DNA of 64,000 nt, taken from CATQHW01 sp965215345. GTDB taxonomy: Bacteria > Spirochaetota > Spirochaetia > SZUA-6 > Bin103. This document shows positions 1-6,645 of this stretch, one piece after another. Position numbers and translations under genes: made by a program. The stretch lies in NCBI GenBank assembly GCA_965215345.1, contig CBDCDL010000002.1, forward strand, positions 2,728,001-2,792,000, in the 5' to 3' direction. A model generated the notes under the pieces. The model was not told the DNA's origin. It saw only the letters and a list, made by a program, of their open reading frames with translations, and did no database searches. The first letter of the stretch is position 1. Each line of letters opens with the position of its first letter.

Positions 1-325
1 AGCTCGATGTCCAGCCGGTCGTGTCCACGGGATCGGCCGACGGCCGGTCAGGCAGGTCGATCTTCTCGCGTTGCTGCTCCCCGATGGCATCGGGGTCCAG
101 AGCGGGATTCAGTTCGAAGGCGAGCCGGCGCATTCCAGCGGCCAGATCGAGCTTGCCGACTTCCTCGTATTGAATACCTGCCAAGTAGTACGACTCCGCC
201 ATCTCGGCCTTTTTCTCCGGGGAAAGAGCCGCCAGATCGGCCGGCAGGGCGAGGGCCGGCGTACTCAGCGCCAGCAGACAAGTGACGAGTCCTGTTGCGG
301 TCACGAACCGGCGAACGGTAGCCAT
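1..325 (-). CDS. Secreted TPR-like protein, 3' end outside window
   Basis: An open frame runs from an ATG at 325 down through the left edge without a stop, so only the first 108 codons are visible. The N-terminus is a clear Sec signal peptide: basic residues, a hydrophobic stretch, then an A-L-A cleavage region near residue 26. It is followed by a helix pair spaced like one tetratricopeptide repeat (a YxxxGxxYxxxG pattern ending in LNP, about residues 45-75). It reads in the same direction as the tRNA-Leu just upstream. A periplasmic TPR protein is inferred; the function is not recognised. Confidence 0.6.
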   Translation of the reverse strand, partial: MATVRRFVTATGLVTCLLALSTPALALPADLAALSPEKKAEMAESYYLAGIQYEEVGKLDLAAGMRRLAFELNPALDPDAIGEQQREKIDLPDRPSADPVDTTGWTSS

Positions 326-415
326 GGCGGACAATACTATACCATCAGCGGCGGCGTGTGGCGAGACGCCGCAAAGCGCCGGTCGGACGGCGATCGTGGG
401 CCGCGCGCGGAGCTT

Positions 416-500
416 TGCCGGAGACCGGATTCGAACCGGTACGGTCCATGCGGACCAGGGGATTTTAAGTCCCCGGTGTCTGCCGTTTCACCACTCCGGC
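416..500 (-). tRNA. tRNA-Leu (anticodon UAA)
   Basis: On the minus strand the ends GCCGGAG and CTCCGGC pair as a 7-bp acceptor stem. The anticodon stem GGGGA/TCCCC encloses CTTAAAA, giving anticodon TAA. A long variable arm typical of class II tRNA-Leu and a T-arm with GGTTCGAATCC are present. The discriminator is A, and CCA is not encoded. Confidence 0.93.
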
Positions 501-610
501 GCCGATCCGGAGCCTAACGACGGCTCCGTCGCCGGGTCAAACCTCGGCGCGGCACCGCCCGCCCGCGCACGCATTTGACCGTTACGCCTGGAGCGTACTA
601 CCGTTGGGAC

Positions 611-946
611 GTGTATGCGCTCGTAGAGATCAAGGGAAAGCAGTACCGGGTGAGCCCCGGTACCGAAATCGTCGTCGATCGACTGTCGGCCGCGCAGGAG
701 TCGTTCGATCTGGACTCGGTCCTGCTGTTGTCCGACGGTCATGACGTACTGGTGGGCAATCCGTATGTCGCCGACGCACGGGTTCGCGCGCGTGTGGCCG
801 GGGAGGAGCGCGGCAGGAAGATCAGGGTATCGACCTACCGCCGCCGCAAGCGCACGCAGCGCACGCGTGGCCACCGGCAGCGCTACACGCGCCTGCTGAT
901 CGAGGACGTGGTGGCGGGCGCAGCCGGGGAAGCCGCGGCTTCCTGA
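611..946 (+). CDS. rplU: 50S ribosomal protein L21
   Basis: Large-subunit protein that binds 23S rRNA. The frame contains the family N-terminus YALVEIKGKQYRV and the basic C-terminal half with the KRTQRTRGHRQ-type patch. I start it at GTG 611, which gives 111 residues beginning MYALVEIKG, close to the usual length of about 103. The frame stays open to a TTG at 575, but that would add 12 atypical residues. rpmA begins 12 nt after the stop, the normal L21-L27 pairing. Confidence 0.93.
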   Translation: MYALVEIKGKQYRVSPGTEIVVDRLSAAQESFDLDSVLLLSDGHDVLVGNPYVADARVRARVAGEERGRKIRVSTYRRRKRTQRTRGHRQRYTRLLIEDVVAGAAGEAAAS

Positions 947-958
947 GGAGAGGCGGAC

Positions 959-1273
959 ATGGCTCACAAGAAGGGTGGAGGAAGCTCGCGCAACGGGCGC
1001 GATTCGATCGGCCGCAGGCTCGGCGTCAAGCGCTACGGTGGCGAACGCGTACATGCGGGCGCCATTCTGGTGCGTCAGCGCGGAACGCGGGTGCATCCCG
1101 GTCCGAATGTCGGCCGGGGCAGCGACGACACGCTGTTCGCACGGTCTTCCGGCTTGGTCAGGTACTACCGCCGCCGCAACCGGAGATTCGTCTGCGTCGA
1201 CTCCGGCGGCCCTGTCGACTCCAGCGGCCCTGTCGACTCCGGCGGCCCTGCGGAGCAGCCCGTCGCGCGCTGA
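959..1273 (+). CDS. rpmA: 50S ribosomal protein L27
   Basis: L27 sits at the peptidyl-transferase centre. The protein starts MAHKKGGGSSRNGRDS, the hallmark N-terminus, and needs no N-terminal processing site. The conserved core (RLGVKRYGGERVHAGAILVR, then a G-x-N-VGRGSDDTLF region) is complete by about residue 75. It is 104 residues against the usual 85-90. The extra C-terminus is a tandem SGGPVD-type repeat encoded by 18-bp direct repeats. A GAGGAG-like ribosome-binding site lies just upstream. The next gene is nadD; the obgE gene commonly found between them is missing. Confidence 0.95.
   Translation: MAHKKGGGSSRNGRDSIGRRLGVKRYGGERVHAGAILVRQRGTRVHPGPNVGRGSDDTLFARSSGLVRYYRRRNRRFVCVDSGGPVDSSGPVDSGGPAEQPVAR
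1201..1254 (+). repeat. 18-bp tandem repeat in the rpmA 3' end
   Basis: Three in-frame copies of CTCCGGCGGCCCTGTCGA, the second with one change and the third truncated and diverged at its end. They encode SGGPVD-SSGPVD-SGGPAE at the C-terminus of L27. Confidence 0.85.
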
Positions 1274-1330
1274 CCGGCGTCCGTGCGGACGGCTGCCGGC
1301 TGCCCCGCGTCCTGCGTCGGACCGGATGCC

Positions 1331-1894
1331 GTGAGGACGGCCATCTTCGGAGGGACCTTCAATCCGGTTCACAACGGCCATCTCCATCTCGCCGCCACCG
1401 TCTGCGCGGAGTTGGCGTATGGGCAGGTGGTCTTCGTGCCCGCGCACGTTCCACCGCACAAGGACGCCGACGAGCTGATCGCCGGCTCGCACCGGCTGTC
1501 GATGCTGCGCCGGGCGGTCGCCGGACACGATGCCTTCCGGGTGGACTCGTGCGAATTGGACCGCCGCGGGGTTTCCTACACCATCGACACGGTACGATAC
1601 CTTGGCGCGGCGCGCGGCCGGTTGGGAGTCATCATCGGTGACGATCTGGCGGCCGACTACCGGTCATGGCGCGAGGCGCCCAGCCTGGCCCGTGAGGCCG
1701 ACCTGATCCTGGGCCGCCGCCTCGACGGCAGCGCACCGCTGCCGTTCCCGCACCGGGTCGTCCGCAACGTGCGGTTGCCGCTCTCTTCCCGGCTCATCCG
1801 CGACCGGCTGCGCGCCGGCCTTCCGGTCGATCATCTCACGCCGCCCGCGGTCCTCGAGTACATCCGCTCCCACGGGCTGTATGGCGCGACATGA
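1331..1894 (+). CDS. nadD: Nicotinate-nucleotide adenylyltransferase
   Basis: Transfers AMP from ATP to nicotinate mononucleotide in NAD synthesis. It has the nucleotidyltransferase signature GGTFNPVHNGHLHLA with the HxGH-type pair at the N-terminus, then VPAHVPPHK, and SSRLIRDRLRAG near the C-terminus (the ISxT-like motif reads LSSR). I start at GTG 1331, which gives MRTAIFGGTFNP as in the family. The longer frame from 1283 adds 16 unlikely residues. The stop overlaps the ATG of the next gene by 4 nt. About 187 residues, normal for NadD. Confidence 0.93.
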   Translation: MRTAIFGGTFNPVHNGHLHLAATVCAELAYGQVVFVPAHVPPHKDADELIAGSHRLSMLRRAVAGHDAFRVDSCELDRRGVSYTIDTVRYLGAARGRLGVIIGDDLAADYRSWREAPSLAREADLILGRRLDGSAPLPFPHRVVRNVRLPLSSRLIRDRLRAGLPVDHLTPPAVLEYIRSHGLYGAT

Positions 1895-3114
1895 GGGTTG
1901 CCGGCCCGCGCCGGGGACGGGCGGTGACCGGGGTGATCACGGGGCTCATCGTGGTCATCGCGACCGGCGCGTTCGTCCTGAGCTTCTTGAGACTGCGCAG
2001 CGACGCGGTGAGCGACCTGATCGATGCCCAGGGTCGCATCGCCGTGACCTTCATGCTTCCCATCGACGACCCGTCGCCTTCCTTCGAGGTGCTCATGCTC
2101 GACGCGAGGACCGGCCGCGCGGCGTTGCTGTTCGTTCCCGGTTCGATCGGCGTGGTGCTCCCCGACCCGCAGCGGATGGGCGCCATCGCGGCGCTGTACG
2201 GCCCGGACGGCCACGCCGCGCTTGGCGGGCGCTTGGCCGAGCTCCTCGATCTGCGACTGGACTTCTACGTCGACCTGTCGTACGAAGGGCTCGGGCGGCT
2301 GGTCGACGTGCTCGGCGGCGTCGAGGTCGTGATCCCGGACACCATTCAGATCCTCGATGCGGACCGCCGCGTTCTGCTGCCATCAGGCAGCGTGGTGCTG
2401 GATGGAGACATGGCGCGTGCCTACCTCTCGTACCGGACGGCCGAGGAACCTGCCGCCGAGCGGGTCGAACGGGTGCATCGGCTGATGCGGGGCCTGCTGC
2501 GATCCATAGCCGACAGCCCTGTGGTGCTGTCCGATCCCACCGCGAAGCGGATGCTGTACGATGCGGTCGTCACCGATCTGAACCGGCGCGCCTTCGGACG
2601 ACTGTTCGCCACGCTGGTCGAACTGGACACCGACAGGGTCGGTTTGCTGCGGGTCCTGGGCAGAGTCCAGGAGGTCGACGATCGCCCGCTGTTGTTCCCG
2701 TATGAAGAGGGCGCGCTCCTGCGGGATTCCGTCAAGCAGACCATCGCCGCCCTGTCCGTTCCGCTGGACGCCGGGGACGGGGACGTGACTCCTGCCGTGG
2801 AGGTGCTCAACGGCACCCGCACGAGCGGTCTGGCGGCGCAGGCGGCGACGGTCTTCGAGAGCTTCGGCTACCGGGTCGTGGCGGTGGACAACGCGGACCA
2901 CCCCGATTACGAACGGACGCTGTTCGTCGGCCGACGGGGCGACCCGGAGCAGGCACGTCTGGTTGCGGCACTGATTCAGTGCGAAGGGGATGCAGCGCAG
3001 GCCGCGGACAGAGTCATCGCCGCCGACAGTGCCATCGCCGCGTCGTCGGCCGCCGCGGACGTGACGGTGATCCTGGGCCGCGATTTCAACGGCCGCTTCT
3101 GCCAGTCGCGGTAG
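1891..3114 (+). CDS. LytR-CpsA-Psr family protein with LytR_C domain
   Basis: A membrane-anchored protein of 407 residues: one N-terminal transmembrane helix (about 12-32), an LCP-like extracytoplasmic region (about 50-250, with a YVDLSYEGLGRLVDVLGG motif typical of the family) and a C-terminal LytR_C domain starting near VEVLNGTRTSGLA (about 305-400). LCP proteins attach phosphate-linked glycopolymers to cell-wall components in other bacteria; the substrate here is unknown. Some arginines important in catalytic LCP proteins are not obvious, so activity is uncertain. It overlaps nadD by 4 nt and is followed by rsfS, an arrangement I associate with spirochaetes. Confidence 0.8.
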   Translation: MRVAGPRRGRAVTGVITGLIVVIATGAFVLSFLRLRSDAVSDLIDAQGRIAVTFMLPIDDPSPSFEVLMLDARTGRAALLFVPGSIGVVLPDPQRMGAIAALYGPDGHAALGGRLAELLDLRLDFYVDLSYEGLGRLVDVLGGVEVVIPDTIQILDADRRVLLPSGSVVLDGDMARAYLSYRTAEEPAAERVERVHRLMRGLLRSIADSPVVLSDPTAKRMLYDAVVTDLNRRAFGRLFATLVELDTDRVGLLRVLGRVQEVDDRPLLFPYEEGALLRDSVKQTIAALSVPLDAGDGDVTPAVEVLNGTRTSGLAAQAATVFESFGYRVVAVDNADHPDYERTLFVGRRGDPEQARLVAALIQCEGDAAQAADRVIAADSAIAASSAAADVTVILGRDFNGRFCQSR

Positions 3115-3116
3115 AC

Positions 3117-3545
3117 ATGGCACAACAGGAAGATGTCCACCCCGCGAGCGGCAGCCAGCGAACCGCCCTGGCCCTGGCCGAGCTGCTGGTCGAGCACCAC
3201 GCCGAGGAGACGGTCGTCCTCGACGTGAGACGGCAGAGCGGTTGGACCGATTACTTCGTGATCGCGACCACGCGGAGTCATGCTCACCTGCGCGGCGTCC
3301 TGCGTCACCTGGACATCGCGCTGCGCCGGATGGGCGGCCGCGAGCGCCCGGGGCACAGCCTGCGCCGCGCACCGGATGACAGCGGGTGGGTGCTGGTCGA
3401 TCTGGGAAGCGTCGTGATCCACCTCATGACCGAGGAGCAGCGGCGGTTCTACGAGCTGGAGAGGCTCTGGTTCCGGAGTCCCGCGGTCTTCCGGGACCGC
3501 GGTTCGCGCCCGGACGCGGGCATGCAGTCGAGTGAGAAAACATGA
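3117..3545 (+). CDS. rsfS: Ribosomal silencing factor RsfS
   Basis: RsfS binds L14 on the 50S subunit and blocks subunit joining during nutrient limitation. The 142-residue product has the family core: ALALAELLVEHHAEETVVLDV, WTDYFVIATTRSHAHLRGV, and WVLVDLGSVVIHLMTEEQRRFYELE. Start ATG 3117 lies 2 nt after the upstream stop, so it is probably co-transcribed with the LCP gene and nadD. In the WVL-D-G-VVIH segment the usual D-x-x-D pattern is intact. Confidence 0.92.
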   Translation: MAQQEDVHPASGSQRTALALAELLVEHHAEETVVLDVRRQSGWTDYFVIATTRSHAHLRGVLRHLDIALRRMGGRERPGHSLRRAPDDSGWVLVDLGSVVIHLMTEEQRRFYELERLWFRSPAVFRDRGSRPDAGMQSSEKT

Positions 3546-3627
3546 CGTGACCTCCGGCGACTTGAAGGGCCGCGGACTACGCCGGGAAAGCGATGCCGCA
3601 TTCAAGGCTCGACCACGGAGGTCACGT
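3545..3627 (+). promoter_or_regulatory. 12-bp inverted repeat occluding a Shine-Dalgarno
   Basis: ACGTGACCTCCG (3545-3556) and CGGAGGTCACGT (3616-3627) are perfect complements separated by 59 nt. The right arm contains GGAGG (3617-3621) placed 6 nt before an ATG at 3628. A folded transcript would hide that ribosome-binding site. The same layout occurs in front of comM. It could instead be part of the rsfS transcript end. Confidence 0.5.
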
Positions 3628-3732
3628 ATGGAGAGCGTACGATCCGTCGGCTGCCGCGAACCCAATGGAGCGGGTGAGGGTACAGCCGATGTCCTGGCTG
3701 TCGAGGTCCTCGTCGTCGTCGGAGTCGGCTAG
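3628..3732 (+). CDS. Possible small ORF behind the hairpin
   Basis: A 34-codon frame starting ATG 3628 and ending TAG 3732 has a well-spaced GGAGG upstream, inside the right arm of the inverted repeat. The predicted peptide ends in a valine-rich hydrophobic run (VLAVEVLVVVGVG). I recognise no family. The good ribosome-binding site is the only positive evidence; codon use is not diagnostic at this length, so it may be noise. Confidence 0.25.
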   Translation: MESVRSVGCREPNGAGEGTADVLAVEVLVVVGVG

Positions 3733-3872
3733 ATCGTCGTCGTCCACGGCCAAGCGCCGGCGCGGGGTCGGGGGGTGGTTGCCGGCTGCTCGGCACCCGT
3801 GGGACCGTCACGAAGCGGTCGTCCGGGCGTCCCGCCGGGCGGCGCGTCGAGGGATGAGATCGAGATAGCGGT

Positions 3873-3901
3873 TTCCCAATCGTGTTCACCGTCCGTATAA
3901 T
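3873..3901 (+). promoter_or_regulatory. Sigma-70-type promoter for tRNA-Gln and rplY
   Basis: A perfect -10 TATAAT (3896-3901) lies 17 nt after a -35-like TTCCCA (3873-3878, four of six matches). The predicted start is only a few bases before the tRNA at 3912. Confidence 0.65.
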
Positions 3902-3911
3902 TCCGTGTCGA

Positions 3912-3983
3912 TGGGACGTCGGCAAGCGGTAAGCCACCGGTTTTTGGTACCGGCATTCGCAGGTTCGAATCCTGCCGTCCCAG
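3912..3983 (+). tRNA. tRNA-Gln (anticodon UUG)
   Basis: Acceptor stem TGGGACG/CGTCCCA. The anticodon stem CCGGT/ACCGG encloses TTTTGGT, giving anticodon TTG. The T-arm is CAGGTTCGAATCCTG and the discriminator is G. It lies 22 nt before rplY and is probably on the same transcript. Confidence 0.95.
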
Positions 3984-4005
3984 ATGATACCTGTGGAGTA
4001 GATAC

Positions 4006-4635
4006 GTGGAGCAATTAGCAATACGGGCTGAGCCCAGATCGAAGACCCGGACGCGGGAGGCGCGCCGGCTGCGCCGTGAAGGCCGGGTGCCGGCGGTCGT
4101 ATATGGCGCCGCCGAGGCAGAGTCGATCTCCGTTGACGCGCAGGAGGCGCAGCGGCTGTTCCGCCATGCTTCCGAGAGCACCCTCATCTCCCTTTCCACC
4201 GGTGACGGCGACCGCGACGTGCTCATCAAGGACTACCAGACCGACCGTATCACCGACAAGCTCCTGCACATCGACTTTCTCGAGGTGGTAGCCGGCCGGA
4301 CCCTCCGCACCCACGTCCCGCTGCACTTCCTGGGTACGCCGATCGGCGTACGCGAGGGAGGCATCCTGGAGACGCTGCTGCGCGAACTGCACGTCGAGTG
4401 CCTGCCGCGTGACCTGCCGGAGAGCATGGACATCGACATCGAAGGGCTGGACAGCGGGGACTCGATCCACGTGCGGGATCTGGACACGCCGGAAGGCGTT
4501 CGCGTCCTGAGCCCTGCTGACCAGGTGGTCTGCCTCGTCGCTCACCGTCTCGCCGAAGAAGAGGAAGAAGAAGTCGATGAGGAGGAGATCGAAGAGGCAG
4601 GCGAGGACGTCGAGGTTCCCGACGCAGGCGCATAG
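4006..4635 (+). CDS. rplY: 50S ribosomal protein L25 (CTC form)
   Basis: 5S rRNA-binding protein of the long CTC/TL5 type, 209 residues. The N-terminal domain has REGRVPAVVYG (about 24-34) and DKLLHIDFLEV (about 84-94). The C-terminal beta domain follows, then an acidic tail with runs of glutamate. Start GTG 4006 is preceded by GTGGAG with suitable spacing. It follows tRNA-Gln closely and precedes pth, a conserved rplY-pth arrangement. Confidence 0.94.
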   Translation: MEQLAIRAEPRSKTRTREARRLRREGRVPAVVYGAAEAESISVDAQEAQRLFRHASESTLISLSTGDGDRDVLIKDYQTDRITDKLLHIDFLEVVAGRTLRTHVPLHFLGTPIGVREGGILETLLRELHVECLPRDLPESMDIDIEGLDSGDSIHVRDLDTPEGVRVLSPADQVVCLVAHRLAEEEEEEVDEEEIEEAGEDVEVPDAGA

Positions 4636-5260
4636 GCCGGCGGGGCATAGGCCGGCGGGGCATGGGCCGGCCGCGTCCGAAGGCCGGCTGCTGGTGGTCG
4701 GTCTGGGCAATCCGGGTCCCCGGTACGCGGATACCCGGCACAACGTCGGGTTCCGGATCGTGGAGGCGCTGGCGGATGCTGCCGGCGCGCGGATGAAGCG
4801 GCGCGGGATCGGCCGCTACGCCGTGGCGCGCGTCGAATCCGAGGGCAGCAGTGTCTTCCTGGCGGAGCCGCTGACCATGATGAACCGATCCGGCGACGTG
4901 CTTGCCGCGCTTCTTCGGTTCAGTGGGTGCACCCTGCTCCAGACCCTTGTCATCTGCGACTCCCTCGATCTGCCGGCAGGGGCGGTGCGCTTGAAGCGCT
5001 CGGGCTCCTCCGGCGGCCACAACGGGCTGGCATCGATCATCGCCGCCGCCGGCGGCGGCGGGTTTCCCCGGCTGTGGGTCGGCGTGGGCAGACCCGACAG
5101 CAGGGACGATGTGATCCGCCACGTGCTGGGCACGCCGGGCTCGGAGGATCACCAGCGAATCGAGGTGGCCGAGCGCTTCGCGGCAGAGCATGTGCTGCGC
5201 CTGGCGAACGAGCCGATCGATCGGGTGATGCATGCGGTCAACTCATACGAACCCGACTGA
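4577..5260 (+). CDS. pth: Peptidyl-tRNA hydrolase
   Basis: Frees tRNA from stalled peptidyl-tRNA. Motifs: VVGLGNPGPRYADTRHNVGF with the catalytic histidine in RHNVGF, PLTMMNRSGDVL, and SGGHNGLASI. The start is unclear. The only ATG in frame is 4577, which overlaps rplY by 59 nt and adds about 37 residues before RLLVVGLGNPG. The nearest alternative, GTG 4694, removes part of the first beta strand. The tandem repeat at the junction may have displaced the original start. It overlaps tilS by 29 nt. Confidence 0.9.
   Translation: MRRRSKRQARTSRFPTQAHRPAGHRPAGHGPAASEGRLLVVGLGNPGPRYADTRHNVGFRIVEALADAAGARMKRRGIGRYAVARVESEGSSVFLAEPLTMMNRSGDVLAALLRFSGCTLLQTLVICDSLDLPAGAVRLKRSGSSGGHNGLASIIAAAGGGGFPRLWVGVGRPDSRDDVIRHVLGTPGSEDHQRIEVAERFAAEHVLRLANEPIDRVMHAVNSYEPD
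4631..4672 (+). repeat. 15-bp tandem repeat at the rplY-pth junction
   Basis: CATAGGCCGGCGGGG occurs twice in a row (4631-4645 and 4646-4660), followed by a diverged third copy starting CATGGGCCGG. The rplY stop codon lies inside the first copy, and the array fills the stretch where the pth start should be. Confidence 0.8.
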
Positions 5261-6645
5261 GGCGATCCCGACTCAGGTAGCGCACGCCCTGCGGTCCCTG
5301 GGCGTCAGTCATGGCCATACGGTCGTCGCCGGATACTCCACGGGGCCCGATTCCACCGCTCTCCTGGCGCTGTTGTGCCGATTGCGCACGCGGATGGGCA
5401 TCGAGGTGGTCGCCGCGTACTTCGACCACGGCCTGCGTCCCCGCCGCGAAATCGACGGCGACATCGTCCACGCGCGTGCGGCCTCGATCAGTCTGCAGGT
5501 CCCGCTGCGCGTGGGCACCGGGTCCTCGAGCGGGGATTCCGTTCGGGGCGGCCCGGAGGCGGTCGCCCGCGCCGCTCGCTACCGTTTCCTGGAGGGCCTT
5601 GCCGGCGAGTGCTGCGCCGACTGGATCGCGATGGGGGCACACGGCCGACGACCGGGCGGAGACCGTGCTCATGCGGGCGTTGCAGGGAACGGGCGTCGCC
5701 GGCCTCGGCGGCATGCGGGCGCGGCGCGGCCGGGTCATCCGCCCGCTCGAAACACTGCGGCGTGACGATCTGCGGGCGTGGCTGGACGGGGAAGGTCTGT
5801 CATTCCGCCGCGACTCGCAGAACGGCGACCCGCGATTCACCCGCAACCGCGTGCGCGACCTGCTGGGCGACATCGAACGCAGGTTCCCGGGGGCCGCGAC
5901 GCGCCTTGCCGAGGTGGGGCGGCAGGCCGAGCAGACCCAGGCATTCGTCGCGGCGCAGGCAGCGGAGCGGCTGCCCTGGAGGCGGACCGCTCTCGGCATC
6001 GAATTGCCGTGGCAGGAGTTCCGGACCGCTCCGAAGGCGCTGCAGATGGAGGCGCTCTTCCAGGGTTACGATCTGCTGCTGCGCGGCACGGGTCCGCGTC
6101 GCCTGCCGCGCCGATTCCTGCTTCCCATCCTGCGAGCGGCGGGAAAGAATGCGGCGCGGGTACGCGCGGCCGGCCACGGTGTGGTCATCGAGCGCCTGGC
6201 AACCCATCTGGTCATGTCGGCCGCGGTTGTCCATGGCGCCGGAACCGGCTATCTTTGGAAGGCCGTAAGGAGCGGATCGTATAGAATACCGGAGACGCAG
6301 GTCGAAATCCGGAGAGCGGAACCCGTGGCTGGCGAGCGGACGGTTGCCGGCACAGCTTCGCGAGGCGGAGTGCGGGTGGGCTCGATTGACGGACCCCTCC
6401 TGGTTCGTTCGTGCCGTCCCGGAGATGAGATCCGACTGCACTCCGGCGTCAAGCCTCTCGCCGCCTTGTTGCGCGAGTGGGGCGCGCCGGAAGCGCATCG
6501 GTGGATGATCCCCGTGGTCGCCGATAGACGCGGTGTGCTGGCGATCTGCGGCGCTGCGTTCGGCTATCAGGACGTGCGAAGCGTATGCTGTGGCGACGGC
6601 ACGGGCGCGGTGATCGCGATCAGCCGCGTGGAGGAGGAGTCGTGA
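5232..6645 (+). CDS. tilS: tRNA(Ile)-lysidine synthase, with apparent +1 frameshift
   Basis: TilS converts the wobble C of the AUA-reading tRNA-Ile to lysidine. The first frame (5232-about 5637) has the PP-loop and AYFDHGLRPR. The second frame, to 6645, has GHTADDRAETVLMRALQGTG, the RRDSQN and RNRVRDLL motifs and the C-terminal TilS domain. Removing one G from the GGGGG run at 5633-5637 joins them as DWIAMG-HTADDRAE, exactly the family sequence, giving 470 residues. The PP-loop reads STGPDS rather than SGGxDS. TilS is essential in most bacteria and only one copy is visible, so a base-calling error is likelier than a dead gene. The stop overlaps the ftsH start. Confidence 0.85.

Larger units (their letters stand above)
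3546..3911. other. Gene-poor spacer between rsfS and tRNA-Gln
   Basis: This 366-nt gap holds the inverted repeat, the doubtful small ORF, a run of GTC/TCG triplets around 3705-3750, and the promoter of the next transcript at its right end. I looked for the core motifs of SRP RNA, RNase P RNA, tmRNA and 6S RNA and saw none. Confidence 0.5.

Noticed and set aside
575..601. Promoter TTGACC/TACTAC for rplU
   Set aside because: Spacing is only 15 nt and the start would fall on the rplU start codon; too weak to list.
3602..4021. Minus-strand gene in the rsfS-tRNA gap
   Set aside because: The frame runs through tRNA-Gln and has no ribosome-binding site or family signal.
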